From an uncultured Clostridia bacterium (GTDB lineage Bacteria; Bacillota; Clostridia; Lachnospirales; Anaerotignaceae): a stretch of 52,109 nt of DNA. The translations under genes and the position numbers were made by a program. Below, piece after piece: positions 10,456 to 18,955 of this stretch (position 1 is its first letter; each line of letters starts with the position of its first letter). The notes under the pieces were generated by a model. That model was not told where the DNA came from. It did no database searches and saw nothing but the letters and a program-made list of their open reading frames with translations. The stretch covers positions 1 through 52,109 of the forward strand of contig CALWGC010000029.1 of the NCBI GenBank assembly GCA_944378105.1, written 5' to 3'.

Positions 10456-11304
10456 ATGAAAGAGGCAATTTTGTCCATCCATGGCAAGGTGAGCCAAACG
10501 GGAAGAGACATCGGCGTGGCTCTTTTGGATACCGGCATTTGTCCCATGGCCGACTTTGTTCAGCCCCAAAACCGGATTTTTGTGTTCCAGGACTTTGTCA
10601 ATGGAAAACAAACGCCCTATGACGATAATGGCCACGGCACCCATGTGGCAGGCATTGTGGGCGGCAACGGCGAATATCGCGGGGTGGCGCCAGGATGTCG
10701 GCTGATTTGTTTAAAGATTTTGGATGAATGCGGCCATGGAACGGCAGAAAGCATTTTTTTGGCGTTGCAATGGGTCAAACGCCATGCCCTCACCTATGGC
10801 ATCCGTGTGGTAAACCTATCGGTGGGGACCAACGATCCGTCGCTGCGGTATCCGTTGATGCAGTTGGTGGAGGATTTATGGGATATGGGCGTGGTGGTGG
10901 TGGCCGCCGCGGGAAACGACGGCACCCAAGGTATCACGGCTCCTGGCCTTTGTCGCAAGATTGTGACGGTGGGCTGTGCAGAGGAGCGGATGGTGTTTCC
11001 GTTTCGAGAAAACGGGCAGCTGTATTACAAACCGGATTTATTTGCGCCGGGAGAAAACATCGTTTCCTGCAAAGCCGACAGTTTTTCTTTCACCGGCAAA
11101 CGGCGGAAAAGAGAACGGGTGGTGGGCGACCATTATGTGAAGATGAGCGGTACCTCCATGGCCACACCCATGGTTAGCGGCGCCTGTGCGCTATTATTGG
11201 AAAAAGACCCTTATCTTTCTCCCGATGAGGTGAAGGAACGACTGGTCAAAAGCGCATTGGAGCGGCGGCTGTTGGATATCCAAGGGGCATTGTCTATTCA
11301 GTAA
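10456..11304 (+). CDS. Intracellular subtilisin-like serine peptidase (S8)
   Basis: 282 residues with the full subtilase apparatus: Asp25 (ALLDTG), His60 (DNGHGTHVAG), oxyanion Asn154 (AAGND) and nucleophile Ser234 (SGTSMATPM). It has no signal peptide and almost no propeptide: the catalytic Asp lies only 25 residues in, so it should be cytoplasmic like the ISP group, or be made active without a long inhibitor domain. A basic insert (KRRKRER, 215-221) lies before the Ser motif. AAGGGAAGG precedes the ATG. It diverges from the mini-protein operon across 210 bases and ends at its own terminator. The substrate is unknown. Confidence 0.9.
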   Translation: MKEAILSIHGKVSQTGRDIGVALLDTGICPMADFVQPQNRIFVFQDFVNGKQTPYDDNGHGTHVAGIVGGNGEYRGVAPGCRLICLKILDECGHGTAESIFLALQWVKRHALTYGIRVVNLSVGTNDPSLRYPLMQLVEDLWDMGVVVVAAAGNDGTQGITAPGLCRKIVTVGCAEERMVFPFRENGQLYYKPDLFAPGENIVSCKADSFSFTGKRRKRERVVGDHYVKMSGTSMATPMVSGACALLLEKDPYLSPDEVKERLVKSALERRLLDIQGALSIQ

Positions 11305-11313
11305 CACCAAAAG

Positions 11314-11346
11314 ACTGCATTACCGATCCAAGGGATGCAGTTTTTT
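11314..11346 (+). terminator. Terminator after the subtilisin gene
   Basis: A 7-bp stem ACTGCAT (11314-11320) / ATGCAGT (11335-11341), 14-base loop, then TTTTT. Confidence 0.7.
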
Positions 11347-11456
11347 GTTTTGTTTTCCGGCGGCAGATGTGCTTGACGAAGAGGAAAGGACAATGATAAG
11401 CTAAAGAAAAAGAGACGAAGGGACGGAAACACACGACGGACCAACGGAGGGAAAAG

Positions 11457-12416
11457 ATGAAACAAATCAAGATCAACGAAATCCAGGGATTTTTTATCGG
11501 ACATGCGCAAAACGAGCAGGCGGCCACCGGCTGCACGGCCATCCTTTGCCCCGCAGGGGCCACGGCCGGAGTGGATGTGCGGGGCGGAAGCCCTGCTTCC
11601 AGAGAAACGGAACTGTTGCGGCCGGTGAACACGGTGGAGCAGATTCATGCCGTGATGCTTTCTGGCGGCAGTGCCTTTGGCTTGGCGGCAGGAGATGGCG
11701 CCATGGCTTATTTGGAAGAAAAAGGCATCGGTTTTGATGTGGGCATTGGCAGGGTACCCATTGTTTGTGGGGCATCGCTGTTTGATTTACAAATTGGTGA
11801 TTTTTCTACCCGGCCGGACAAAGCCATGGGCTATGCCGCCTGTCAACAGGCAGCCCAAAATTGTCCCAAAGAAGGAAATGTGGGGGCCGGAATGGGGGCC
11901 ACGGTGGGTAAACTCCATGGAATGGCAGGGGCCATGAAAGCGGGCCTTGGCCTTTATGCAGCCCAGGTGGGGCCGGTGCAGGTGGGGGCCGTGGTGGCGG
12001 TCAATGCCTTGGGCGATGTCATTGATTTTGATACAAAACAGATTTTGGCGGGACTTCGCACAGAGGAAGGCTTTGGCGACACAGTGCAAACACTGTATCA
12101 AGAAATGGAAGACACCCGCAGCCTTTGGAGCGGCAACACCACCATCGGCTGTGTCATCACCAACGCCCGCCTGACCAAATCCCAATGCAACAAACTGGCT
12201 TCCATTGCCCAAAACGGTTTGGCGCAAACCATCCGCCCCGTCCATTCTACGGCAGATGGCGATACGGTTTTTGTGCTCTCCAAAGGAGAGGTGGAGGCCA
12301 ATGTGGATGCTTTGGGGGCACTGATGACCGAGTGCATGGCCAGGGCCATCAACCGGGCCGTTACCCAGGCCGCGCCGGCCTATGGTCTGCCGGCGGCAGG
12401 AAGCGTGGAGGGGTAA
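11457..12416 (+). CDS. P1/S58 family peptidase (DmpA/NylC-like)
   Basis: 319 residues of the N-terminal-nucleophile P1 family (DmpA aminopeptidase, BapA, nylon-oligomer hydrolase NylC). The chain is expected to cleave itself into alpha and beta subunits. Here the likely site is Asn227-Thr228 in SGNTTIGCVITNA, as in NylC (Asn-Thr), not Gly-Ser as in DmpA; Thr228 would be the nucleophile. Other family marks are GGSAFGL at 70-76 and NVGAGMGATVGK at 141-152. There is no signal peptide, so it acts in the cytoplasm, perhaps on D- or beta-amino acid peptides; the substrate is not known. GGAGGG precedes the ATG by 6 bases. Confidence 0.9.
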   Translation: MKQIKINEIQGFFIGHAQNEQAATGCTAILCPAGATAGVDVRGGSPASRETELLRPVNTVEQIHAVMLSGGSAFGLAAGDGAMAYLEEKGIGFDVGIGRVPIVCGASLFDLQIGDFSTRPDKAMGYAACQQAAQNCPKEGNVGAGMGATVGKLHGMAGAMKAGLGLYAAQVGPVQVGAVVAVNALGDVIDFDTKQILAGLRTEEGFGDTVQTLYQEMEDTRSLWSGNTTIGCVITNARLTKSQCNKLASIAQNGLAQTIRPVHSTADGDTVFVLSKGEVEANVDALGALMTECMARAINRAVTQAAPAYGLPAAGSVEG

Positions 12417-12501
12417 CGAGCAATCTGCCCCAACTTTCCGATGGAAACATGGCTTTTCTTCTTTTCTGAAAACGAGATAGCCGCTTTAAAAAAATGGCGT
12501 T

Positions 12502-12548
12502 AAAAAAAGAGCAGGAATCCTTTCTTTTGCAAGGAATCCTGCTCTTTT
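12502..12548. terminator. Bidirectional terminator between convergent genes
   Basis: AAGAGCAGGAATCCTT and AAGGAATCCTGCTCTT pair with one central A-A mismatch. An A-run on the left and T-run on the right let it serve both the peptidase (rightward) and the XRE-cupin gene (leftward). Confidence 0.85.
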
Positions 12549-12592
12549 GTATTCCTCTGAAACGGAGCCCAAAGGGCAGGTTGGTTTTTGGC

Positions 12593-13153
12593 TTAAATGA
12601 GGGCCGGAGTCAGCACAAAAAGCACGTGGCAGGCTTTTTGGCTGGGGTTAAAAAAATGGTGTTTCATGTTGGGCGGAATCCGCACCACGTCTCCTTCTTC
12701 TAGTAGATATTCCTCCCCCTCCAACACCACCGCCGCTTCCCCTTTCATAATCACCGCCAGCTCCTCTTTGTCGCTGTGGCTATACTCGCTTTGGGTGGTG
12801 GAGCCATGGGCTTTCAGTTCCATCATCAATAAATCGATGTGGGCCTTCATGAAATCCGGCGTCAAAACGTCATAGACGATATGGTCTTTGTTTTCCCGAT
12901 AGACCTGTTTACGGTCCTTTTTTCTGGAAATCAAAGTGGCGGGATCGATGTCGTTGATAAAAAGGGTGTAAAGGGGCACTTGCAAGGCCTTGGCCAAAAG
13001 CTCCAAAACTTGGAGGGAGGGATTGGCTTGGCCGCGCTCCATTTGGCTGATGAGGGAAGTGCTGATACCGGCATATTGGGAAAATTCCCGGATGGTCATG
13101 CCGCGTTTTTTTCGATAGTGCAGCAGGGTTTGCCCTAAGTGACGGGAATACAT
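12593..13153 (-). CDS. XRE-family regulator with C-terminal cupin domain
   Basis: 186 residues. Residues about 7-62 form a helix-turn-helix of the XRE/HTH_3 type (GMTIREFSQYAGISTSLISQ, MERGQANPSLQVL). Residues about 110-182 form a cupin barrel (HSDKEELAVIMKGEAAVVLEG, EEGDVVRIPPNMKHHF) that may sense a small ligand or metal. Proteins of this design often control a neighbouring transporter or catabolic gene. The frame extends 12 codons further, but AAGGAGG lies 5 bases before the internal ATG at 13153. It diverges from the EamA exporter; the inverted repeat at 13265-13292 is a candidate operator for both. Confidence 0.88.
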   Translation of the reverse strand: MYSRHLGQTLLHYRKKRGMTIREFSQYAGISTSLISQMERGQANPSLQVLELLAKALQVPLYTLFINDIDPATLISRKKDRKQVYRENKDHIVYDVLTPDFMKAHIDLLMMELKAHGSTTQSEYSHSDKEELAVIMKGEAAVVLEGEEYLLEEGDVVRIPPNMKHHFFNPSQKACHVLFVLTPALI

Positions 13154-13264
13154 GGAAACCTCCTTTTGTTCCAAAACGATGTGCAGCATATTGTTTCTTT
13201 TTTTCCTTTTGTGCTAACTTGATAAACGGATGCGTTTTGGACTATCCTTTTTTCCAAAACTGCG

Positions 13265-13292
13265 ATACAATACGACTGTATATCATATTGTA
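13265..13292. promoter_or_regulatory. Candidate operator in the XRE/EamA divergent region
   Basis: Two nested perfect inverted repeats: TACAATA (13266-13272) with TATTGTA (13286-13292), spacer 13; and ATACA (13265-13269) with TGTAT (13277-13281), spacer 7. They lie 37 bases before the EamA start. TACAAT could also serve as a -10 box, so a bound repressor would block it. Confidence 0.5.
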
Positions 13293-13328
13293 CAAAATTT
13301 ATTATATCTATCAACGGGGGAGATTGCA

Positions 13329-14243
13329 ATGAGAAAACTGTTGTTTTATGGCGGGCTGTTGTTTGGGGTATTGGCCTTATCCACATCGGCCATTTTTGTG
13401 AAGTTGGCCCAGGCGCCTTCGGCCATCACGGCCTTTTACCGTCTGTTTTTTTCGCTTTTGGTCTTGGTGCCGATGGTTTTGTTTCACCCGGGACACCGGG
13501 CGGAATTGCGGAAATTGACCAAAAAGCAGTGGCTGCTTTCCATGGGATCGGGACTTTTTTTGGCGGTCCATTACATTTTATGGTTTGAGTCGCTGCGCTT
13601 TACGTCGGTGGCCAGTTCTACGGTGATTGTGACGCTGCAACCGGTTTTTGCCATGTTATTGGGCTATTGTTTTTTGAAAGAGCGGCAAAAAAGGAGCGCG
13701 GTGGTTGGATGTGTGATTGCTTTGGCAGGGTCGTTTCTCATTGGGTATGGCGATTTTCAAAGCGGCCTTTTGGCGCTGTGGGGTGATTGTCTGGCGTTGG
13801 TGGCGGCGGCCGTCATCAGCAGTTACTTCTTTGTGGGGCAGATGGCCAGAAAGGAAACGTCGGCAACGGTGTATTCTCTGCTTGGCTATTTGGGCAGTGT
13901 CCTTTTCTTGGGGCTTTATGCCTGGATCAGACAGGAACCATTTTTCGGCTTTTCGGGCAAGACGTGGCTTTGCTTTTTGGGGTTAGCCATTGTTTCGACG
14001 ATCATGGGCCAGTTTATTTTTAATCTGCTCTTAAAATGGCTGTCGGCCACCACCATTTCCATGAGCATTTTGGGCGAACCCATTGGCACCTGTCTGTTGG
14101 CCTATTTCCTTTTGGGGGAACGGATTGCCCCAAAACAGGCCATCGGCATTGTCATCATTTTGGGTGGCCTTGGGCTTTATTTCTTCTCCTTGGTGCAAAA
14201 ACCAAAAGAAGCGGCGCAAGAAAAAACAGAACAAACGGCTTAG
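13329..14243 (+). CDS. EamA (DMT family) metabolite exporter
   Basis: 304 residues with about ten hydrophobic helices in two EamA repeats. Characteristic pieces are STSAIFVKLA near the start, ASSTVIVTLQPVFAMLLGY in the first half and SATTISMSILGEPIGTCLLAY in the second. Proteins of this family export amino acids, purines or other metabolites at the inner membrane; the substrate cannot be told. The frame is open from 13230, but GGGGGAG is 7 bases before the ATG at 13329, and homologues start MRKLLFYGG-like. Regulation by the divergent XRE-cupin protein is likely. PucR follows after 62 bases. Confidence 0.88.
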   Translation: MRKLLFYGGLLFGVLALSTSAIFVKLAQAPSAITAFYRLFFSLLVLVPMVLFHPGHRAELRKLTKKQWLLSMGSGLFLAVHYILWFESLRFTSVASSTVIVTLQPVFAMLLGYCFLKERQKRSAVVGCVIALAGSFLIGYGDFQSGLLALWGDCLALVAAAVISSYFFVGQMARKETSATVYSLLGYLGSVLFLGLYAWIRQEPFFGFSGKTWLCFLGLAIVSTIMGQFIFNLLLKWLSATTISMSILGEPIGTCLLAYFLLGERIAPKQAIGIVIILGGLGLYFFSLVQKPKEAAQEKTEQTA

Positions 14244-14250
14244 TGCAGAC

Positions 14251-14302
14251 TTTTCAGGCTCCCTTTTTTATGGTATTCTTTCAACAGAAAAAGGAGGGAG
14301 CC
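14251..14302 (+). promoter_or_regulatory. pucR promoter inside an RBS-masking inverted repeat
   Basis: TTTTCA (14251-14256) and TATTCT (14274-14279), 17 bases apart, form a fair promoter. GGCTCCC (14257-14263) is complementary to GGGAGCC (14296-14302), which is part of the pucR ribosome site AAGGAGGGAG (14291-14300); flanking T and A runs extend the pairing. A transcript reading through from the EamA gene would hide the ribosome site; one starting at this promoter would not. Confidence 0.45.
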
Positions 14303-14305
14303 ATT

Positions 14306-15799
14306 TTGTTTACCATCCAGGATTTTTTGGCGCTGCCCAGTGTCAAAGGCGGCCGCGTCATGACTTGTCAAACAGAAGCAAAGGAGAAAATCATCAGCCA
14401 TATTTCGGTGCAGGAAATGCCGGTGGAGCATTTTTTGCAGCCAGAGGAGCTGATTTTGACGACGGCCATTGGTTGTTATGAATCGATGCCGGTGTTTTTG
14501 GAATTTTTGGAAGAGGCAAGGCGGGCGGAAGTGGCGGCGGTGGTGATTACGAGAAAAGAGGACGATTTTTATCTTCCGCCACAGGTGTTAGCCTTTGGAG
14601 AAACACACCATCTGCCGATTTTGATGGTGCTATGGGAAGCCCGGTTTGGCGATATGGTGGAGCAGACCATCACGGCCATCCACCGGTTGGAACAGGCAGA
14701 AGAGCAACGGTACGAAAAGCTGAAAGAGGCGTTGCTTTCGGCCTTTGTTGCTTCCCAATCGTTGGAGGATGCCGCCCAGATTTTGGCCTCGTTTTTAGAA
14801 ACACCGGTGGCCATTTTGGACGCAGAAGGAAATTGCAAAGGGCAAAGCCATAATTTTTTGCCATCGCCGCAGCAAAAGCAACTGCCACTTTGGATGGAAG
14901 GGCGGCGGTATGGAACGGTGGTGTTAGAAAAGGGGCAAGACAGCTGGAACGAGATGTTGTTGGAGCAGGCTTGGACGTTACCGCTGGTGTTATTTTTTGG
15001 CCGGGAAGAAACCATACACACCACCATTTGGAAACTGAAAAACAATTTTTTGCTTTCTTTGGTGAAAGAAGGGCTGACGGAGGAAAAGAAGGGATTGGCC
15101 CGCCGGCTGGGCTTTTTTTTAGAGACCAGTTATGTCTGCATGGTGGGGCATTTTCAGATCCCCCAAGAGGTTTTTTGGAAGGAAGAAGAAGTGGAAGAAC
15201 TGTTATTGGACAAGGCCAAGCAAAAAAAACGGCAGGTGCTGGGGACGGTCCATCAACAGCAAATCCTTTTGTTTTTGCATCAAAAGCCACTGCCGACGGA
15301 AGAACAGGTGGCATCTTTTTTGGACGAGATGGAAGAAGCGCTCCAAAGCCAATATCCCCAGTGCCGTTGTTGGTGGGGGATTGGAGAAATTGCAGAGCGG
15401 GCGGCCGATTTTCAAAAGGACTATGAAACGGCCTCCTTTGCCCTCACCCTTTGCCAGCATAGTCAACGGCGCAGGCTTGGCTATAAAGAAGGCGTGCTTT
15501 ATCGCATGGTGCAGCAATTAAACCAAAATCCCCTTTTGGTGGCCCAGGCCAAAGAGGCTTTGGCTCCGTTGCGGCAAGAAGGCGCCATGGGAGAAACGTT
15601 ATTGGAAACCATGCAAGTTTATCTGGAGCAAAACCAAAACGTCACCCAAACGGCCCGCGCCCTCCATATCCATCGCCAGTCGTTGTTATACCGTCTGGAA
15701 AAGGTGGAAGAGCGGTTGGGAATTTCGTTACATCGCCATACGGATTTGTTTTTGTTGGAATTATATTTGCGGATGGAAGGCAGAGGGTTGTTTTTTTAA
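14306..15799 (+). CDS. PucR family transcriptional regulator
   Basis: 497 residues. Residues 1-120 match the PucR N-terminal (purine catabolism regulator-like) domain, starting FTIQDFLALPSVKGGRVM. A middle GGDEF-like domain (about 270-390) follows, and the C-terminus carries the PucR helix-turn-helix: YLEQNQNVTQTARALHIHRQ then SLLYRLEKVEERLGI. Such proteins usually activate nitrogen or amino-acid catabolism genes. The frame is open far upstream through the EamA gene, but AAGGAGGGAG places the start at TTG 14306. The aminotransferase downstream is a plausible target. Confidence 0.87.
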   Translation: MFTIQDFLALPSVKGGRVMTCQTEAKEKIISHISVQEMPVEHFLQPEELILTTAIGCYESMPVFLEFLEEARRAEVAAVVITRKEDDFYLPPQVLAFGETHHLPILMVLWEARFGDMVEQTITAIHRLEQAEEQRYEKLKEALLSAFVASQSLEDAAQILASFLETPVAILDAEGNCKGQSHNFLPSPQQKQLPLWMEGRRYGTVVLEKGQDSWNEMLLEQAWTLPLVLFFGREETIHTTIWKLKNNFLLSLVKEGLTEEKKGLARRLGFFLETSYVCMVGHFQIPQEVFWKEEEVEELLLDKAKQKKRQVLGTVHQQQILLFLHQKPLPTEEQVASFLDEMEEALQSQYPQCRCWWGIGEIAERAADFQKDYETASFALTLCQHSQRRRLGYKEGVLYRMVQQLNQNPLLVAQAKEALAPLRQEGAMGETLLETMQVYLEQNQNVTQTARALHIHRQSLLYRLEKVEERLGISLHRHTDLFLLELYLRMEGRGLFF

Positions 15800-16003
15800 G
15801 AAAAACGAATGTCTTTTATAGAAAACATGTTCCAAATAATAGAATGATGGTCCAACAAAGAAGTTATCCATGTGAAACTGTCTTTTTTCAGGGTACCTTT
15901 TCGTAATAAAGAACAATATTTCTATAAATTAAGAATAAAAATAAAAGAAAATTGATAAAAATTAAGGAAAATTGATTTTATGTCTTTGATAGAAAGAAAA
16001 ATG
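15800..16003. other. AT-rich non-coding gap before the aminotransferase
   Basis: The 303-base gap from 15800 to the aminotransferase start is strongly AT-rich and contains no open frame with a ribosome site. No clear terminator for pucR was found. Apart from the promoter at 16004-16032 nothing was recognised. Confidence 0.6.
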
Positions 16004-16032
16004 TTGCTCTGTGAAAGATATTATGATATACT
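16004..16032 (+). promoter_or_regulatory. Promoter of the aminotransferase gene
   Basis: TTGCTC (16004-16009) and TATACT (16027-16032) with a 17-base spacer, leaving a leader of about 65 bases. Confidence 0.65.
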
Positions 16033-16102
16033 TTAGCCCAGTGATAGATGACACGTATGAAATAACAAGTCAAATTTCTGTGATATATTGGGGGTTATTG
16101 GT

Positions 16103-17329
16103 ATGGAACAAAACAACATTTTTCAAGGTGCAGATCGTTTGGAACATTGCTATTTTTCTCCTGTTCGTGTGGTAAGCGAGCGGGTATTTGAATTGCAGGA
16201 ACAGGGCAGAGAAATCATCAACTTTGGGGAAGGCGAACCAGATTTTGATACCCCAAAGGGCATTGTGGATGCCACCATCCGTGCGCTGAACGAAAAATAT
16301 ACCCATTACGCCAATAACCGTGGTTTGATTGAATTGAGACGGGAAATCAGCAAATTGGCGGAAGAAATGATGGGAATGTACTATAGCCCAGAAGAAGAAA
16401 TCATCGTCACTTCCGCCGGGGCCGAAACCATCAACGATGCATTGATGGCCTTTTTAAACCCAGGGGATGAAGCCATCATCTTTACCCCAGCCTTTTTCAA
16501 CTATGAAAACCTGATTTATATGGCCGGGGCCAAGGTGATTAACATTCGTCTCAAAAGCGAAAACGGCTTCCAGATCGATCCCGAAGAATTGAGAAGACGG
16601 ATTACCCCAAGAACCAAAATGCTGATCATCAACAACCCTTGTAACCCAACGGGTGTGGTTTACAAAGAAGAAGTGTTGGCAGAAGTAGCCAAGATTTGTG
16701 TGGAACACAATTTGATTGTTTTTAGCGATGAAATCTACAGCAAAATCGTATATAACGGCCGTAAATTCCGCTCCATGGCTTCTTTCCCTGGCATGAGAGA
16801 AAGAACCATCATCGGTAACGGCTTTTCCAAACTGTACTCCATGACTGGCTGGCGCGTTGGTTTTTTGCTGTTTGATAAACGGATGATGAATAGCCTCCTG
16901 TTGGTACACCACTATTGTGTGACCTGTACCCCAACCTTCATCCAAAAAGGCCTGGCCGATGCCATGAATTTGCCAGAAGTGGTGGCAGAGGGCCAGAAGA
17001 TGGTGGAAACCTATGCCAGACGGAGAGACATTGTATGTCGCTATCTGGATCAGGTGCCAGAATTTACCTATGCCCAGCCAGAAGGTGCCTTCTATGTATT
17101 TGTCAATGTTTCTGGCACTGGCATCGATGGCGACGAATTTTCCAGACGGCTGCGGGAAGAAAGAAACGTGGCCTCCATCCCTGGCAGCGGCCTGGGCGGC
17201 GAAGACTATAAAGACTTCATCCGTCTTTCCTTCGTAACAGACGAAGAAAATGTGAAAAAAGGTATGCAACAGATTGTGGAACTGGCAGCAGAAGTGGTGG
17301 CCGAAAACAAAAAGAAAGTGGCCTGCTAA
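16103..17329 (+). CDS. Class I PLP-dependent aminotransferase
   Basis: 408 residues of the aspartate aminotransferase fold (aminotransferase I/II). Cofactor residues are visible: NNPCNPTG (Asn181), FSDEIYS (Asp209, Tyr212) and the Schiff-base Lys243 in NGFSKLYSMTGWRVGF. The N-terminal INFGEGEPDFDTP is typical of the broad-specificity AspAT/AlaAT branch. The exact amino acid pair is not clear. A TTG at 16088 is in frame, but GGGGG 8 bases before the ATG at 16103 supports the shorter start. PucR upstream may control it. It is monocistronic with its own promoter and terminator. Confidence 0.9.
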   Translation: MEQNNIFQGADRLEHCYFSPVRVVSERVFELQEQGREIINFGEGEPDFDTPKGIVDATIRALNEKYTHYANNRGLIELRREISKLAEEMMGMYYSPEEEIIVTSAGAETINDALMAFLNPGDEAIIFTPAFFNYENLIYMAGAKVINIRLKSENGFQIDPEELRRRITPRTKMLIINNPCNPTGVVYKEEVLAEVAKICVEHNLIVFSDEIYSKIVYNGRKFRSMASFPGMRERTIIGNGFSKLYSMTGWRVGFLLFDKRMMNSLLLVHHYCVTCTPTFIQKGLADAMNLPEVVAEGQKMVETYARRRDIVCRYLDQVPEFTYAQPEGAFYVFVNVSGTGIDGDEFSRRLREERNVASIPGSGLGGEDYKDFIRLSFVTDEENVKKGMQQIVELAAEVVAENKKKVAC

Positions 17330-17375
17330 TCAAAAAAAGTGTGCATAGCAACAAATTTCCTCCTGTAAAAAAGAC

Positions 17376-17425
17376 AAAAGACCGTGGAACCGAAGCCCTT
17401 TGGGCCGCTGGCACGGTCTTTTTTT
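17376..17425 (+). terminator. Terminator after the aminotransferase
   Basis: AAAAGACCGTG (17376-17386) pairs with CACGGTCTTTT, followed by a T-run; a smaller hairpin (AGCCC/GGGC) lies in the loop. Confidence 0.85.
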
Positions 17426-17454
17426 CGTCTTTTTTGACGGAAAGAAAGAATCTA

Positions 17455-17483
17455 TTGAAGAACAGACGGGAAGATGATATAAT
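17455..17483 (+). promoter_or_regulatory. Promoter of glmM-glmS
   Basis: TTGAAG (17455-17460) and consensus TATAAT (17478-17483), 17-base spacer. Confidence 0.8.
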
Positions 17484-17501
17484 ACATTAGTTAGTGAGGT
17501 A

Positions 17502-17563
17502 GCGGCACAAAAAAGAAACGTCGATGCCGCACTTCTTTTCGTATATGAATGGCTTTGAGCCAT
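17502..17563 (+). promoter_or_regulatory. Two hairpins in the glmM leader
   Basis: GCGGCA (17502-17507) pairs with TGCCGC (17525-17530), and ATGGCT (17549-17554) with AGCCAT (17558-17563, 3-base loop). They fill the leader between the promoter and the ribosome site at 17572. They match no riboswitch I recognise. Confidence 0.4.
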
Positions 17564-17587
17564 AGTTTTAGTAAGGAGGACTTTCCT

Positions 17588-18937
17588 GTGGGAAAATTAT
17601 TTGGTACCGATGGCGTACGGGGCATTGCCAACGAAACGCTGACCGGTTCTCTGGCGTATCAGCTGGGGCGGGCCGGGGCCTATGTGCTGACAAAGGAGAT
17701 GGATCATGCACCAAAGATTTTGGTGGGCATGGATACTCGTCTAAGCGGAGATATGCTGGAAAGCGCGTTGGTGGCCGGGATCTGCTCCATGGGGGCACAT
17801 GCCGTTTTGGCGGGCATTGTGCCAACACCGGCGGTGGCTTATTTGGTACGAAAGTATAAATTGGATGCCGGTGTGGTGATTTCTGCCTCCCATAATCCAA
17901 TGGAATATAATGGCATCAAATTTTTTAACAAAGACGGCTATAAACTGCGGGACGAACTGGAAAACGAAATTGAAGATATTATTTTCCATCATTTGGATGA
18001 ACTGCCTTCGCCAACGGGCGGCGGCATTGGCACAAAACTGATCAGCGACGATGCGGTGGAAGATTATATCCAATTTTTGACCAAATCCACATCGGCCCGG
18101 TTTGACGGCATCAAGGTGGCGCTGGATTGCGCCAATGGCGCCGCGTATAAGGTGGCTCCCATCTCCATTTTAAACCTGGGCGCCAGCATGTGTATCATCC
18201 ATAATGAACCAGACGGCACCAATATCAATGATGGCTGTGGTTCGACACACATGGAAGACTTGAAAAAATTTGTGGTGGAAAACGGCGCCGATATTGGTTT
18301 TGCCTTTGATGGCGATGCAGACCGCTGCTTGGCGGTGGACGAAAAGGGCAATCTCATCGATGGCGATAAGATTTTGGCCATTTGCGGTCTGGCAATGAAA
18401 GAAAAAGGAATGCTGAAAAAAGACACCATTGTGGGCACGGTCATGAGCAATTTGGGCCTGACCATGATGGGGCGCAAAGAAGGTATTGAGATTTTGCAGA
18501 CCAATGTGGGCGACCGCTATGTGTTGGAAAAAATGATGGAAGGCGGTTATAACATCGGCGGCGAACAGTCGGGGCATATCATTTTCCTGGATCATAACAC
18601 CACCGGAGACGGGGTTTTGACGGCCATCCAACTGTTGACGGTGATGAAAGAAACGGGCAAAAAAGCTTCGGAATTGGCTTCTGTGATGGAAACCATGCCC
18701 CAGGTTCTTATCAATGCCAAAGTCAACAACGATAGAAAAAATGACTATCTGGAAGTGGAAGAAATTCGCCAAGCCATCGACCGTCTTTCCGACGTGTTTG
18801 CAGAAGACGGCCGGGTGCTGATTCGTACCTCCGGCACAGAACCGCTGGTGCGGGTGATGATTGAAGGCAAGGACTTGGCAAAAATGGAAGAAGAAGCAAA
18901 GGCGCTGGCAGCGCTCATTGAAGCCCATTTGCAATAA
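17588..18937 (+). CDS. glmM: Phosphoglucosamine mutase
   Basis: 449 residues, normal for GlmM. It interconverts glucosamine 6-phosphate and glucosamine 1-phosphate for UDP-GlcNAc and peptidoglycan synthesis. The opening [13 protein letters not shown] is diagnostic; the phosphoserine is Ser101 in [16 protein letters not shown]; the metal loop is [20 protein letters not shown] binds phosphate near the C-terminus. The start is GTG at 17588, 9 bases after AAGGAGG; an upstream ATG (17549) lies inside a hairpin and lacks a ribosome site. glmS follows after 18 bases. Confidence 0.96.
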   Translation: MGKLFGTDGVRGIANETLTGSLAYQLGRAGAYVLTKEMDHAPKILVGMDTRLSGDMLESALVAGICSMGAHAVLAGIVPTPAVAYLVRKYKLDAGVVISASHNPMEYNGIKFFNKDGYKLRDELENEIEDIIFHHLDELPSPTGGGIGTKLISDDAVEDYIQFLTKSTSARFDGIKVALDCANGAAYKVAPISILNLGASMCIIHNEPDGTNINDGCGSTHMEDLKKFVVENGADIGFAFDGDADRCLAVDEKGNLIDGDKILAICGLAMKEKGMLKKDTIVGTVMSNLGLTMMGRKEGIEILQTNVGDRYVLEKMMEGGYNIGGEQSGHIIFLDHNTTGDGVLTAIQLLTVMKETGKKASELASVMETMPQVLINAKVNNDRKNDYLEVEEIRQAIDRLSDVFAEDGRVLIRTSGTEPLVRVMIEGKDLAKMEEEAKALAALIEAHLQ

Positions 18938-18955
18938 AAGGAGTGTGAAACCCTT

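Noticed and set aside
18938..18955. glmS ribozyme
   Set aside because: Only 18 bases lie between glmM and glmS, far too short.
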